Assembly: GCA_003508005.1 (NCBI GenBank)
Contig: DNUE01000056.1
Location: forward strand, 1 to 21,861
Reading direction: 5' to 3'
DNA from: Desulfobulbaceae bacterium
GTDB lineage: Bacteria > Desulfobacterota > Desulfobulbia > Desulfobulbales > Desulfobulbaceae
DNA: 21,861 bases
The notes beneath the pieces were generated by a model, which saw nothing but the letters and a program-made list of their open reading frames with translations, searched no databases and had not been told where the DNA came from. Below are positions 1 through 7,557 of the stretch, one piece after another. Numbering within the stretch: the first letter of the stretch is position 1; each line of letters starts with the position of its first letter. A program made the translations under genes and the position numbers.

Positions 1-264
1 TGGCCTGTGGGTGTCAAAGTTGGGCTCCCCCGTGTTCCTCCTCCGTCAGTGGGTGGCTATTCACCTTACTCTCCTGTCCGAATTCTGGGGACCACTTCTC
101 AAGGAGGAGTAAGGATCTTTATGGCTGTTCTAAAAGTTGTTGACAATAAGGGCAACCAGGCAGAAGGAATTCCAGGGACAGCATGCTTTATTCCCGGCGC
201 CGACGGGGGACGCCCCCGCCAGCATTATCTCGTAAAAGTTGAGAGATGAGGACATGTTATAGAA
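1..264 (+). other. Unassigned left edge with two weak reading frames
   Basis: No gene can be firmly assigned here. One plus-strand frame is open from base 2 to a TAA at 110-112 and ends in Leu-Leu-Lys-Glu-Glu; it could be the last 36 codons of a gene cut by the window edge. Its last codons lie in an AAGGAGGAG stretch (101-109) that would also serve as a ribosome binding site for an ATG at 121. That ATG opens a 42-residue frame ending at 249. The second half of the small frame overlaps a GC-rich hairpin, which argues against it being a real protein. I do not recognise either product. Confidence 0.25.
165..220. repeat. REP-like hairpin element
   Basis: The stretch has a GGGACAGCATGCTTTATTC-like block followed by a GC-rich region. 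That region contains a six-base-pair stem (C204-G209 with C213-G218, three-base loop). Blocks of the form GGGGACA-N-ATACTT near hairpins are, from general knowledge, common beside IS200-like REP-associated transposase genes in proteobacteria. No second copy was found in this window, so the assignment rests on resemblance only. Confidence 0.25.
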
Positions 265-542
265 TTAGTCCTTGCTGAGGATCGCCGTCTTGCTCAACAG
301 TAGCTTTGGCCCGGGACCTTGCATGAAACCGGCGGCCTCGGCCGTATTAAACGTCGCAGCAAAAGCCTTTTCGAGACATGCAGCGGCGGCTCGGTCACGA
401 GAACCTGCCCGCCGGGCTTGAGGATCGAGCCGATCTCGTGGAAGAACGCTGCCTGATCCCGGACTTCGCGGACCATGTAGAAGGCAAGGACAAAATCAAT
501 ATTTCCCAATCGAAATAACTGGGCCTTTGTCCCTATCCCCAT
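265..542 (-). pseudogene. Frameshifted SAM-dependent methyltransferase remnant
   Basis: The minus-strand frame starting near 542 encodes a stretch typical of the second half of class I methyltransferases: an Asp-Phe-Val-Leu-Ala-Phe-Tyr strand, then Ile-Leu-Lys-Pro-Gly-Gly-Gln-Val-Leu-Val-Thr-Glu-Pro-Pro. After His-Val-Ser-Lys this frame becomes arginine-rich nonsense and stops at 294. The neighbouring frame continues the family sequence with Ala-Ala-Gly-Phe...Pro-Lys-Leu-Leu-Leu-Ser-Lys-Thr-Ala-Ile-Leu and stops at TAA (265-267). One extra A in the run of A residues after the Ser codon would join both frames, so a single-base deletion is the likely lesion. The N-terminal part with the glycine-rich SAM loop is not visible upstream, so the gene is also 5'-truncated. 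A sequencing error could explain the frameshift but not the missing N-terminus. Confidence 0.7.
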
Positions 543-634
543 ATCGGCCGGGCGACTTCCCGCAGGATGAAAGATGCCGCCTCATCCTGGCCATTGCCAA
601 TGCCCCCTCCCTAGTACCAGCGAGCCCGGGATAA

Positions 635-677
635 AAGAGGACATAGAATGTTTTGGCCTGAACATCTATGTCCTCTT
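635..677 (-). terminator. Intrinsic terminator of the cytochrome gene
   Basis: An inverted repeat of about 16 base pairs with one bulged base (635-652 against 661-677, loop of eight bases) lies 15 bases after the cytochrome stop codon. Read on the minus strand, it is followed by TTTTAT. The stem is A/T-mixed rather than GC-rich, but its length and position fit Rho-independent termination. Confidence 0.6.
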
Positions 678-691
678 GCAAACTGGGCCTT

Positions 692-3604
692 TTACTTTTC
701 TGAACCTTTTTCTGCCGCGATCAATATTGCGGTCATCAGGGTAATATTCATACCTGAATTTAAATTGAAAGCGGCTTTCATTATCTCGTTTCCAGTGATT
801 GTATCAGTAAACATATTGCCGTTGAACTGAGCGTTCCCGATGAATCCGTCAAATCGTGATCCTGCCCGCGGAACGGCCCTATAGCTGATTGCCGAACCTA
901 TCGAGTTGGGCAGGGAACATGATTGGACCCCTACAGATATTTTGTCACACAGAATGGTTCCTGTTGCAGTATCTTCAATATATCCTTTTCCATCTCCCGT
1001 CAGTTGCAGGGTATAGTAGGCTACCCCCGGAGTGGTTAAATTGAATATTGCTTCAATTGTTTCATTCCCATTGATTGTATCAGTAAGAACATCGCCGTTG
1101 ATCTGGGCGTCGCCGCTGAATCCGCCGAATGTTGAACCTGCATGCGGAACCGCCCGGTAATTGATTGTCGAACCTATCGCGTAGAGCAGGTCGCATGTTT
1201 TAGCCCCCGCGGATGTTTTGTCACACAGAATTTCTCCTGAGGTAATATCCTGAATATACCCTGTTCCTTCCTCTTTCAGGTGAATGGTGTAAAAGGCAAG
1301 CCCTCCCTGTGCGGGGACAGAGGCCGAAGCCATGGCAAAGGGGACAATCCCTTCGACGGATGCCGTCGAACCGTCCAGGCCATGATTGTGGGCCCACAGT
1401 TCCCAGATCGTGCCGCCCCATGCCTTCAGCGCGGTGAAAAAGGGATCTGTTTGGGCCAGATAGGCATTATCGGTGTCAGGATTTAAGCCATTGGCAGTGG
1501 CATAGGTTTGGTTCTGGGCCGCAATAATGTTATCCGGGCCAAACAGGGCGCGGTTACTGCCTGTTGCATTGATCTCGTCGCGGAGGAATTCGATATATTC
1601 CCGGGAGGTGCCCTGATAGTACAGGGTTACCGTGACATGGGTAATATTTTTGGCAGCAGCATCGGGGATCGTCAAGGAGACATCATCATAGCCGCCGGTG
1701 TACTCTGCCGCACTGTACAGGTTTGTTGCCGCGGTTGCAGGGGTGTCCTTGATGCTTCCGCTGGCCACCGGTTCGGAAAGCCGGCTTTGTGCTTCCGCAA
1801 GGTCGAAGCCCTTGGGCGGAATGCGGTTATCCTTGTAGCGATCAGTCGCCAGGGCAAAATGGAAGGTATGGTCTTCCCCGGTCAAAGCGCTCCGGGTGAC
1901 AGCCTCGTAGACCAGGTCGTCATTGAATTCTTCGTTGGCGCCCAGGGCCGCGGGAGGGGGTACGACGGTCCCTCCCAGGTTGCCGTTGTAGTCCCAGAAA
2001 TCTAACCCGCCCTTGAAGGTGCCGGCCGCGGGATCGTAGGGGTTTACCTCGTACACAAGGTTGGCATTTGAGTACGCCTGGACATTGGCGAACATCCGAC
2101 GGCCCTCGGGATAGCCGCTCAGCAGTTTGTGTCCGGTATTGTTTTGCACCCTGAAAGAGAGGGCGCCGGTAAGGGGATTATAGGTCAGGTTCTTGATGGT
2201 AGCCGCCCGCAGAAGCTGGTGCTCCGCACGTTTCGAGGATGCCAGCAAAGCCTTGCCGAAGTTGTCGGCCTTGACGTCGTGGCCCTGAGTCAGGTCAAGG
2301 GTCAGAACACCTGCCCCCTGATTCAACAGGCCGTAGTTGATTGCGTCGTACTCGTCCCGGCTCGAATCGAGGCTGGCGAGAATGCGGGTCATCCACATGT
2401 TGCCGCCCTGGAGGTCGTGCGCCGGCACCCCGGAGTTGGGATGTTCGGTGGATCCGCCGGGACGGAGTACGCCCTCGCCGGAGCCATCCGCATACACGTT
2501 GCCGGGAACAACAGGCATATGGCAGTCCTGGCACTTGGTGGCCGTGGCGGGGCCGCCCAGGTTCTGGAATTCCTGGTTGGTCGGCGTGCCGATGCCCCGG
2601 CCGTATTCGGATGACATGAACTCGGAGAAGGTGCGCTCCACGTGCGCATAGGTGTGTGCCGACTGCTGTTCGCTCAACAGGCCGTCGGCCGGGTCGTCTC
2701 CGAGATTCGCCAAGACCGGGTTGGAGACGTCATGGCAGGTCGAGCAGAAGAATTTCGATTTGTGGTAGCGGCTGTAGAGGATGGGGTTAGAACCATGATT
2801 CATCGCCGGATCCGCGAAAGGACCGCGCATATTCGCCCAGGGAGGGGAAACCAGGTCAATGAATATCTGGCCGCCGCCGTTTTCGGTATATCCCGCCTCC
2901 TTCGGTTCATTGTTGGCGTACAGCAGTTGGCCGTTCATGTAGGTCAGGCTGCCTGCCCAAAAAGCATCCCACGTGGCGGTTTCATTGGCCTCGATCTGCG
3001 AGAGACCGGTGGCCTCGTCCCAATACGCCGCCAGGTTGGAGCCCCCTTCGCGGGTACCGGCATTGGTTGCCTTGAAGAAGGGATTGTACATCCGGTGGCA
3101 GGCCCCGCAATGGACGCCATCAAAATCGCTGCCGGTCATGGCCGAGCCATTTAACGCATTTGACGCACCTGCCGTATCAGACCCTACAGAAGAGCGTTCC
3201 CCCATCCAGCCTTCCGGGAAATGACAGCGCAGACAGATGTCAGTGGCATTGGGCCGTCCCACCGCCCAGATCGAATCCTGGCCTGCGACCGTCATCGTTG
3301 CCCAGAAAATCGGATCTCTGGCGGCCTGGGCCATCATCGAACCCTGCCACTGGAAAAAGGGCGCACCCTGGCCAGACGGGGCCGTGGGATCACCCTTGTG
3401 ACAGTTTATACAATTGCTTGACATTCCTTCGTCGTTCTCTTTCGAGGGACTGGGAATGTTCTGCTGGGTTGGATCGGGCTGGGGCTGGTTGCCCGGCATC
3501 CTGACAAGAGGATCATCATCAACGAGCAACGGCACCCAGGCGCTTGCCGAACCCCATGACAAGATGACCGCAAGACACACGATGAGTAACAGATAGTGTT
3601 TCAT
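692..3604 (-). CDS. Exported pentaheme c-type cytochrome with C-terminal repeats
   Basis: The 970-residue product should carry electrons in the periplasm or at the cell surface. The ATG at 3604 is chosen because it has a GGAGGGG site just upstream and opens a signal peptide (residues 1-22, hydrophobic core after Lys2, Ala-Ser-Ala end). Upstream in-frame Met codons would bury that signal. Five CXXCH heme motifs are visible: C65-H69, C124-H128, C166-H170, C287-H291 and C358-H362, spaced as in the cytochrome c554-like multiheme family. Residues after about 400 contain no CXXCH and resemble beta-sandwich sequence. Two tandem repeats of about 88 residues (769-856 and 861-948) follow, then a 22-residue tail. 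The gene stands alone, with its own terminator downstream and a long leader upstream. The redox partner and substrate cannot be read from the sequence. It could be a surface oxidoreductase rather than a simple electron carrier. Confidence 0.9.
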   Translation of the reverse strand: MKHYLLLIVCLAVILSWGSASAWVPLLVDDDPLVRMPGNQPQPDPTQQNIPSPSKENDEGMSSNCINCHKGDPTAPSGQGAPFFQWQGSMMAQAARDPIFWATMTVAGQDSIWAVGRPNATDICLRCHFPEGWMGERSSVGSDTAGASNALNGSAMTGSDFDGVHCGACHRMYNPFFKATNAGTREGGSNLAAYWDEATGLSQIEANETATWDAFWAGSLTYMNGQLLYANNEPKEAGYTENGGGQIFIDLVSPPWANMRGPFADPAMNHGSNPILYSRYHKSKFFCSTCHDVSNPVLANLGDDPADGLLSEQQSAHTYAHVERTFSEFMSSEYGRGIGTPTNQEFQNLGGPATATKCQDCHMPVVPGNVYADGSGEGVLRPGGSTEHPNSGVPAHDLQGGNMWMTRILASLDSSRDEYDAINYGLLNQGAGVLTLDLTQGHDVKADNFGKALLASSKRAEHQLLRAATIKNLTYNPLTGALSFRVQNNTGHKLLSGYPEGRRMFANVQAYSNANLVYEVNPYDPAAGTFKGGLDFWDYNGNLGGTVVPPPAALGANEEFNDDLVYEAVTRSALTGEDHTFHFALATDRYKDNRIPPKGFDLAEAQSRLSEPVASGSIKDTPATAATNLYSAAEYTGGYDDVSLTIPDAAAKNITHVTVTLYYQGTSREYIEFLRDEINATGSNRALFGPDNIIAAQNQTYATANGLNPDTDNAYLAQTDPFFTALKAWGGTIWELWAHNHGLDGSTASVEGIVPFAMASASVPAQGGLAFYTIHLKEEGTGYIQDITSGEILCDKTSAGAKTCDLLYAIGSTINYRAVPHAGSTFGGFSGDAQINGDVLTDTINGNETIEAIFNLTTPGVAYYTLQLTGDGKGYIEDTATGTILCDKISVGVQSCSLPNSIGSAISYRAVPRAGSRFDGFIGNAQFNGNMFTDTITGNEIMKAAFNLNSGMNITLMTAILIAAEKGSEK
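761..1300 (-). repeat. Tandem duplication encoding two InlB-like B-repeats
   Basis: Two copies (1037-1300 and 761-1024) recur with a 276-base period inside the cytochrome gene and share long identical stretches, for example TGATTGTATCAGTAA at 796 and 1072. Each copy encodes Tyr-Thr-x-x-Leu...Gly-x-Gly-Tyr-Ile-x-Asp, a pair of Cys residues about ten apart, Tyr-Arg-Ala-Val-Pro-x-Ala-Gly-Ser-x-Phe-x-Gly-Phe and a terminal Ala/Ile-Phe-Asn-Leu. This is the pattern of divergent InlB B-repeat domains found in surface proteins. The conserved Cys pair suggests a disulfide in each repeat. DNA-level similarity indicates a fairly recent duplication. Confidence 0.8.
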
Positions 3605-4266
3605 TGGCCCCTCCATGCAAAACAGTGTCAAGATAACGCTTCCAGGGAGGTTATATGCAATAAAAAGGCCATCAGGCTTTGTTCCTGCATTACCCGCCTG
3701 TTGCCTGAGCAACCCGCGGATTTTTTTACTCTCCGCTCTTGCTGAGCTGATACTATTGTCCGGCGAAATCGGATTGATATATTAATTTCGATCTCCATCG
3801 TTTCGCAGCAAGATCATCTGTTATCATGGAGAGTTCTCCCTAACGACTGATCGGACTTGCACCTGACGATACACCCTCTTCGCCCTGCCTGGCCGTTATT
3901 TCAACCTGGGGCGGAATATCTTCCGCCTTTCTGCATTCTCCTCGCAAAATCCTCTGACGGGGCACATCAAACATCGGCGCTGTTTGCGTTCAATGAAGCG
4001 CATGATGCTCCCCGCCCAACCGGGTCAAATCGACGCAAGTGATATTGCGCAACAGATGCAACCCTCCCATCGCCGGTATGGATTCTCCTTGATTCACCCC
4101 CTCACAATTAACCGATTCCGAACGTTAACGTAAACTTACGGTAAAATAACTCCTTCATAGTAGGCACAGAGACACATCGGCTTTCCGTCGCCTCCCATTG
4201 GATCGATCCAGAAAGGCGGCGACCAGGAGGGCCGCTCCATCCACCCCTTTATGAAGGAGGAAATCC
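3605..4266. other. Long divergent intergenic region with structured leader
   Basis: About 660 bases separate the divergent cytochrome and phosphoesterase genes, and I see no convincing gene in them. On the minus strand, the cytochrome leader holds a hairpin at 3700-3713 (GTTGC-TCAG-GCAAC). A short hairpin at 3661-3680 is followed by a T tract, 57 bases before the cytochrome ATG. An AT-rich stretch near 3774-3792 may hold that gene's promoter. On the plus side, near 4121-4149, there is a partly palindromic AACGTTAACGTAAACTTACG sequence about 120 bases before the phosphoesterase start. It resembles operators of MerR-type regulators, but no such regulator is in the window. Confidence 0.45.
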
Positions 4267-5412
4267 ATGGTACAATGCACGAGACGGGAAGCACTCTTTG
4301 CCCTCGGCTCTCTGGCTTTTCTTGGGCCCTTGGCCATGCAGTCGAGTAGCCGTGACGAGGCTTTTCCGCAAGCACAACAGGACCCGGCAGAACCCTTCAC
4401 ACTTGTCGCCCTTCCGGACACCCAGTTTTACAGCAGGGACTTTCCTGACCTGTTCATGAGCCAGACCCGATGGATCGTCGAGAACCGGGCACGGCTCAAC
4501 ATCCTCTTTGTCAGCCATCTTGGCGACATCACCGATTCCGGGTACGACGACCGCCAGTGGGAAAATGCCCTGGCGGCGCTCAATCTCCTTGACGGCCAGG
4601 TGCCCTTCGGAGTGACCCCGGGAAATCATGATCTTTATCTGAACGAAAAGGAAGAGGCCCCCAACAGCTCTTTTGTCAGGCACCTTGGCCCTCGGTCCCG
4701 TTTCTTTCACAATAAGCCCTGGTACGGCGGCGCCTCTCCCAGCGGTTTCAGTTCGTGGCAAAAGATCAAAGCCGGTGGCCGGGACATCATCTTCCTCAAC
4801 CTGGATGACAACGCCATGGGCGAGGAGGCCGTATGGGCCCAGCGGGTCCTGGACGCCCACCCCGCCACCCCTGCAATCCTGGTCACCCACGACTACCTCC
4901 TGCCAGAGGGAAGGAGGCGCCACCCCTACTTTCCCGATCCCCGCCGCAACGCAGGGGAATGGCTGTGGCAATCGATCGTCCGCTCCAATCCGCAGATTTT
5001 TATGGTTTTATGCGGCCATATTCATGGCCAGGGCAGTCAGATCTCTCACAACGATGCAGGGCTGGAAGTCTTTGAACTGCTTGCCGACTACCAGATGCTC
5101 GACAATGGCGGCAACGGCTTCCTCCGGGTCCTGAGCTTCGATCCGACAGCCGGGGTAATCAAGGTGCGTACCTGGTCCCCCAGCCTGGGCCGTAACCTCA
5201 GCGATGCGGACACGCCCGGGGACGGGGCATTCACCCTCCATCTCGATTTCACCCGACGCTTTGCCCCCCTGGAACGGCTGAGACTGACATCCCGCCTTCA
5301 AAGCCCAGGTGCAGAGAACGTGAACCGGGACCGAACCAGCCGAATCGTTCGGGATCAAGTGGCCCTGGGCGATGCTCCCGCGCTCGTCAATCCGAACCGC
5401 TTCCTGGGCTAA
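4267..5412 (+). CDS. Exported calcineurin-like metallophosphoesterase
   Basis: The 381-residue protein has the complete metal-binding signature of the calcineurin-type phosphoesterase superfamily: Asp51 in PDTQ, Gly-Asp87 in LGDITD, Gly-Asn120-His121-Asp122, His208 in VTHDY and Gly250-His251-Ile-His253. These residues normally bind two divalent metals and hydrolyse phosphomono- or diesters; the substrate is not evident. Residues 5-25 (Thr-Arg-Arg-Glu-Ala-Leu then a hydrophobic stretch) form an N-terminal signal, possibly of twin-arginine type, which would place the enzyme outside the cytoplasm. The ATG at 4267 follows an AAGGAGG site with ideal spacing. After about residue 325 the sequence leaves the catalytic fold and forms a hydrophilic tail. 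It is transcribed alone, divergently from the cytochrome. It might supply phosphate in a phosphate-starvation response, but no Pho box is clear upstream. Confidence 0.9.
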   Translation: MVQCTRREALFALGSLAFLGPLAMQSSSRDEAFPQAQQDPAEPFTLVALPDTQFYSRDFPDLFMSQTRWIVENRARLNILFVSHLGDITDSGYDDRQWENALAALNLLDGQVPFGVTPGNHDLYLNEKEEAPNSSFVRHLGPRSRFFHNKPWYGGASPSGFSSWQKIKAGGRDIIFLNLDDNAMGEEAVWAQRVLDAHPATPAILVTHDYLLPEGRRRHPYFPDPRRNAGEWLWQSIVRSNPQIFMVLCGHIHGQGSQISHNDAGLEVFELLADYQMLDNGGNGFLRVLSFDPTAGVIKVRTWSPSLGRNLSDADTPGDGAFTLHLDFTRRFAPLERLRLTSRLQSPGAENVNRDRTSRIVRDQVALGDAPALVNPNRFLG

Positions 5413-5471
5413 ACCGTGTCGCCTTATTCCCCCACAATTCGTTCGAGTATTTGGTGGGATCGTTATTGACG

Positions 5472-5606
5472 ATGCACGGCAAAAACAAATTATCGAGCTG
5501 TCAGATCACGAAGCACAAGCTGGAGAAATACAGTGAGTTGAAGGCGGTTTTGACAAATATGGTGGGAGAGGAAACGACCTTCACGATCAAGCTGCCCCAC
5601 GAATAG
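5472..5606 (+). CDS. Small doubtful ORF with kinase-like C-terminal end
   Basis: This 44-codon frame, starting with Met-His-Gly-Lys-Asn-Lys, ends in Gly-Glu-Glu-Thr-Thr-Phe-Thr-Ile-Lys-Leu-Pro. That resembles the closing strand of histidine kinase ATPase domains (Gly-x-Gly-Thr-Thr-Phe-x-Ile-x-Leu-Pro). The frame is open further upstream into the end of the phosphoesterase gene, but it has no G1 or G2 ATP-binding box and no clear ribosome binding site. It may be the last trace of a lost sensor kinase, or chance. It is convergent with the response regulator that ends at 5645. Confidence 0.25.
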   Translation: MHGKNKLSSCQITKHKLEKYSELKAVLTNMVGEETTFTIKLPHE

Positions 5607-5644
5607 CATGGAGTCGGGATCCCTCTTTCATGGCAACGAAGGCC

Positions 5645-6340
5645 CTACCTCAGCCGGTAACCGATACCCCGGATGGATTCTATTTTTTCTCCCGCCTTGC
5701 CCAACTTGCTGCGCAGGGAGAAGATGTGGACGTCAACTGCTCTCGGCGTTACCGAAAATTCATACCCCTTGACAGCGTCAATAATTTGTTGCCGGGTAAA
5801 CACCCAGCCTTCCCTCTTCGCCAGCAGTTTCAGGATATTGAACTCAGTCACCGTCAGTCTGACCTTGATCCCCTCCACTTTAACCTCGTACTTGGCGGGA
5901 TCGATCGCCAAACTCCCCTGGACGATCAGCGAACTCTCTTCCTTGGCCTCGCTGGCCGATTTTTCTGTTTTTTTCCGCAGAACAGCTTTTATCCTGGCGA
6001 CAAGGACCTTCGGGCTGAAAGGCTTGCTCACGTAATCATCGGCTCCGAGATCAAGCCCGGTGATAACGTCGATCTCCTCGCCCTTGGCGGTAAGCATAAT
6101 GATCGGAATCTCTTTGAGAGAATCGATCCGCTTCATTGTCTTACAGACTTCGAGCCCATTCATGCCGGGCAGCATGAGATCAAGGATAACCAGGTCAGGA
6201 GCGGTGCCTCCCAATTTTTCAATGGCCTCCTCGCCAGATTCGGCAAGAAGAACAGCAAAACCGGCCTTCACCAAATTATACCTGAGCAGTTCCTGAATAT
6301 CTTCGTCGTCCTCGACACTGAGTAGTACAGGTTTTTTCAT
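5645..6340 (-). CDS. PhoB/OmpR-type response regulator
   Basis: The 231-residue protein is a DNA-binding two-component regulator. The receiver domain (residues 3-118) has the acidic cluster Glu10-Asp11-Asp12, phospho-acceptor Asp54 in VILDLMLPGMNG, Thr84 and Lys106. A winged-helix effector domain follows (about 135-231), with the signature end Arg-Ala-Val-Asp-Val-His-Ile-Phe-Ser-Leu-Arg-x-Lys-Leu and Ile-Arg-Gly-Ile-Gly-Tyr-Arg. The ATG at 6340 is preferred because it directly precedes the first beta strand and has AAAGGT upstream. An in-frame ATG at 6391 would add 17 residues with no domain function. No sensor kinase adjoins it, so its partner must be elsewhere. It is close to PhoB in type, but the ligand or signal cannot be deduced. 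Confidence 0.9.
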   Translation of the reverse strand: MKKPVLLSVEDDEDIQELLRYNLVKAGFAVLLAESGEEAIEKLGGTAPDLVILDLMLPGMNGLEVCKTMKRIDSLKEIPIIMLTAKGEEIDVITGLDLGADDYVSKPFSPKVLVARIKAVLRKKTEKSASEAKEESSLIVQGSLAIDPAKYEVKVEGIKVRLTVTEFNILKLLAKREGWVFTRQQIIDAVKGYEFSVTPRAVDVHIFSLRSKLGKAGEKIESIRGIGYRLR

Positions 6341-6669
6341 CAATTGACCTTTGCCCATATTTCTTGTGTTACTCGTACCCATTTCACGCACACTTACCGA
6401 TAGATCAAGAGTCGTTTCTCAACAAAAACCACACCCGGTACTAAATCTATCCTGATTGTATTTGTAATTGGTTAAGGCAGTGTACGAAGTTCATAAGCGT
6501 TTCCTGCAGAATTGAAACAGTGTCATAACCTCCGGCTAACAATCGAACGGTATGAATATTGGATGAAAGACAAGGAATTTGTTGCGGTCCGGCTCGGAGG
6601 CTTGCCAGCAAAAACGGCTTGCCGTCCCCGGCTCCTGAACGAAAAAAAGATCAAACCCCGAGGTGTTGC
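6341..6669. other. Divergent intergenic region, no gene seen
   Basis: About 330 bases lie between the response regulator (minus) and the exported hypothetical protein (plus). The first half is AT-rich and probably holds both promoters, but no -35/-10 pair is good enough to name. The second half (6585-6650) is GC-rich with repeated GGCTTGCC blocks and a GGAG/CTCC outer pairing, so the plus-strand leader may fold. A single TGTCATA half-site near 6520 resembles half a Pho box; no second half is seen. Confidence 0.4.
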
Positions 6670-7350
6670 ATGCGTTTTATAATCGATTTGACCAGCCAGC
6701 TCGCCTTGGCCCTGACCCTGTTTTTCATTTTAACCTACACTTTTTCTTTTCCCGCCCAAGGAAATCATACCAGTTCGCAAATAACGGGCAGCCGGAACGA
6801 TGCCTTTATTTCGAAGATGTATCAGTTGGTCAACGGTGTTGAACCCGGTGCCTCGGGATGGAAGACTGCACAGATCAATATCTGTGACCGCAGCGGAAAT
6901 ACCGGAGAATGGATGCTCATCGCGCCGGAACAAAACCTCAGGGTGAAACGGCAAAACAACACCCTGGTTTTTTCCGGCTATCAGCGGGGAGTGATGATCA
7001 TCAAATCCGTCCAGATCGACAGCACGCCCTGGTTCCAACCCTTGTCCGACGCTCTCGGGCAATTCATCGATTCGCCACAAAAGAGAACATTTTTTTGGCA
7101 TATCCGAGCCGACAACCTCGCACCGGTTAAACTTGCGGCAGTCAAGATCGGCCTGCGTTTCGGGAATGTCTGGATTGGGCAAATGGGGTACCTCACTGAA
7201 ATACTCCCCTCGGGAAGAGTCGGTCAGCTCTGGCAGGCTTCGTTCTGGTTCCGAAGCGGCGATACAATTTTTTGCCGATATGGAAGCAGCCACAACGACG
7301 GGCAATCACCGCAAACTGTCCTCTCCATGGACGCCGGTCAGGAGGGATAG
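6670..7350 (+). CDS. Exported protein of unknown function
   Basis: This 226-residue product is not recognised. The ATG at 6670 is chosen because it opens a hydrophobic signal segment (residues 10-30, ending near Phe-Pro-Ala-Gln-Gly) and has GAGGTG just upstream; an earlier in-frame start would place about 37 charged residues before it. The mature part is rich in aromatic residues and alternating hydrophobics, suggesting a beta-structured extracytoplasmic protein. It has two Cys residues (72 and 202) that could pair. The next gene starts 207 bases later on the same strand, too far to prove an operon. No catalytic motif is seen. Confidence 0.6.
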   Translation: MRFIIDLTSQLALALTLFFILTYTFSFPAQGNHTSSQITGSRNDAFISKMYQLVNGVEPGASGWKTAQINICDRSGNTGEWMLIAPEQNLRVKRQNNTLVFSGYQRGVMIIKSVQIDSTPWFQPLSDALGQFIDSPQKRTFFWHIRADNLAPVKLAAVKIGLRFGNVWIGQMGYLTEILPSGRVGQLWQASFWFRSGDTIFCRYGSSHNDGQSPQTVLSMDAGQEG

Positions 7351-7557
7351 CCCTTTTCTCTGCCTAGGCAAGGACGGACTACGCGTCATCACCGGGCGCA
7401 AAGCCTTGCACGTACGAGCCTGGCCTGCCGCCTCCTCTGCTTTCGGATGAAATTGAAATTCTCCTTTTCATTTGAGAAAAGTCTTGTCCATTTTCCTCTT
7501 CTCTGCATAGATAGGCTGTGTATCGCAATTCATTTCTTTCATGAGGGGATTTGCAGC

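Noticed and set aside
1508..2005. Plus-strand open frames opposite the cytochrome gene (also 2129-2614 and 2642-3154)
   Set aside because: They are antisense to a gene with clear heme motifs and signal peptide, and have no ribosome binding sites or recognisable products.
3857..4042. A 61-codon plus-strand frame in the long intergenic region
   Set aside because: It has no ribosome binding site and no recognisable sequence, and its amino-acid composition looks random.
7362..7432. Stretch with GGCAAGG, GGGCGCAAAGCC and GGCCTGCC upstream of the phosphofructokinase gene, resembling pieces of a cyclic-di-GMP (GEMM) riboswitch
   Set aside because: The P2 and P3 helices required between these blocks do not form from the sequence, and the GNRA loop is missing. 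A covariance-model scan with RF01051 would settle it.
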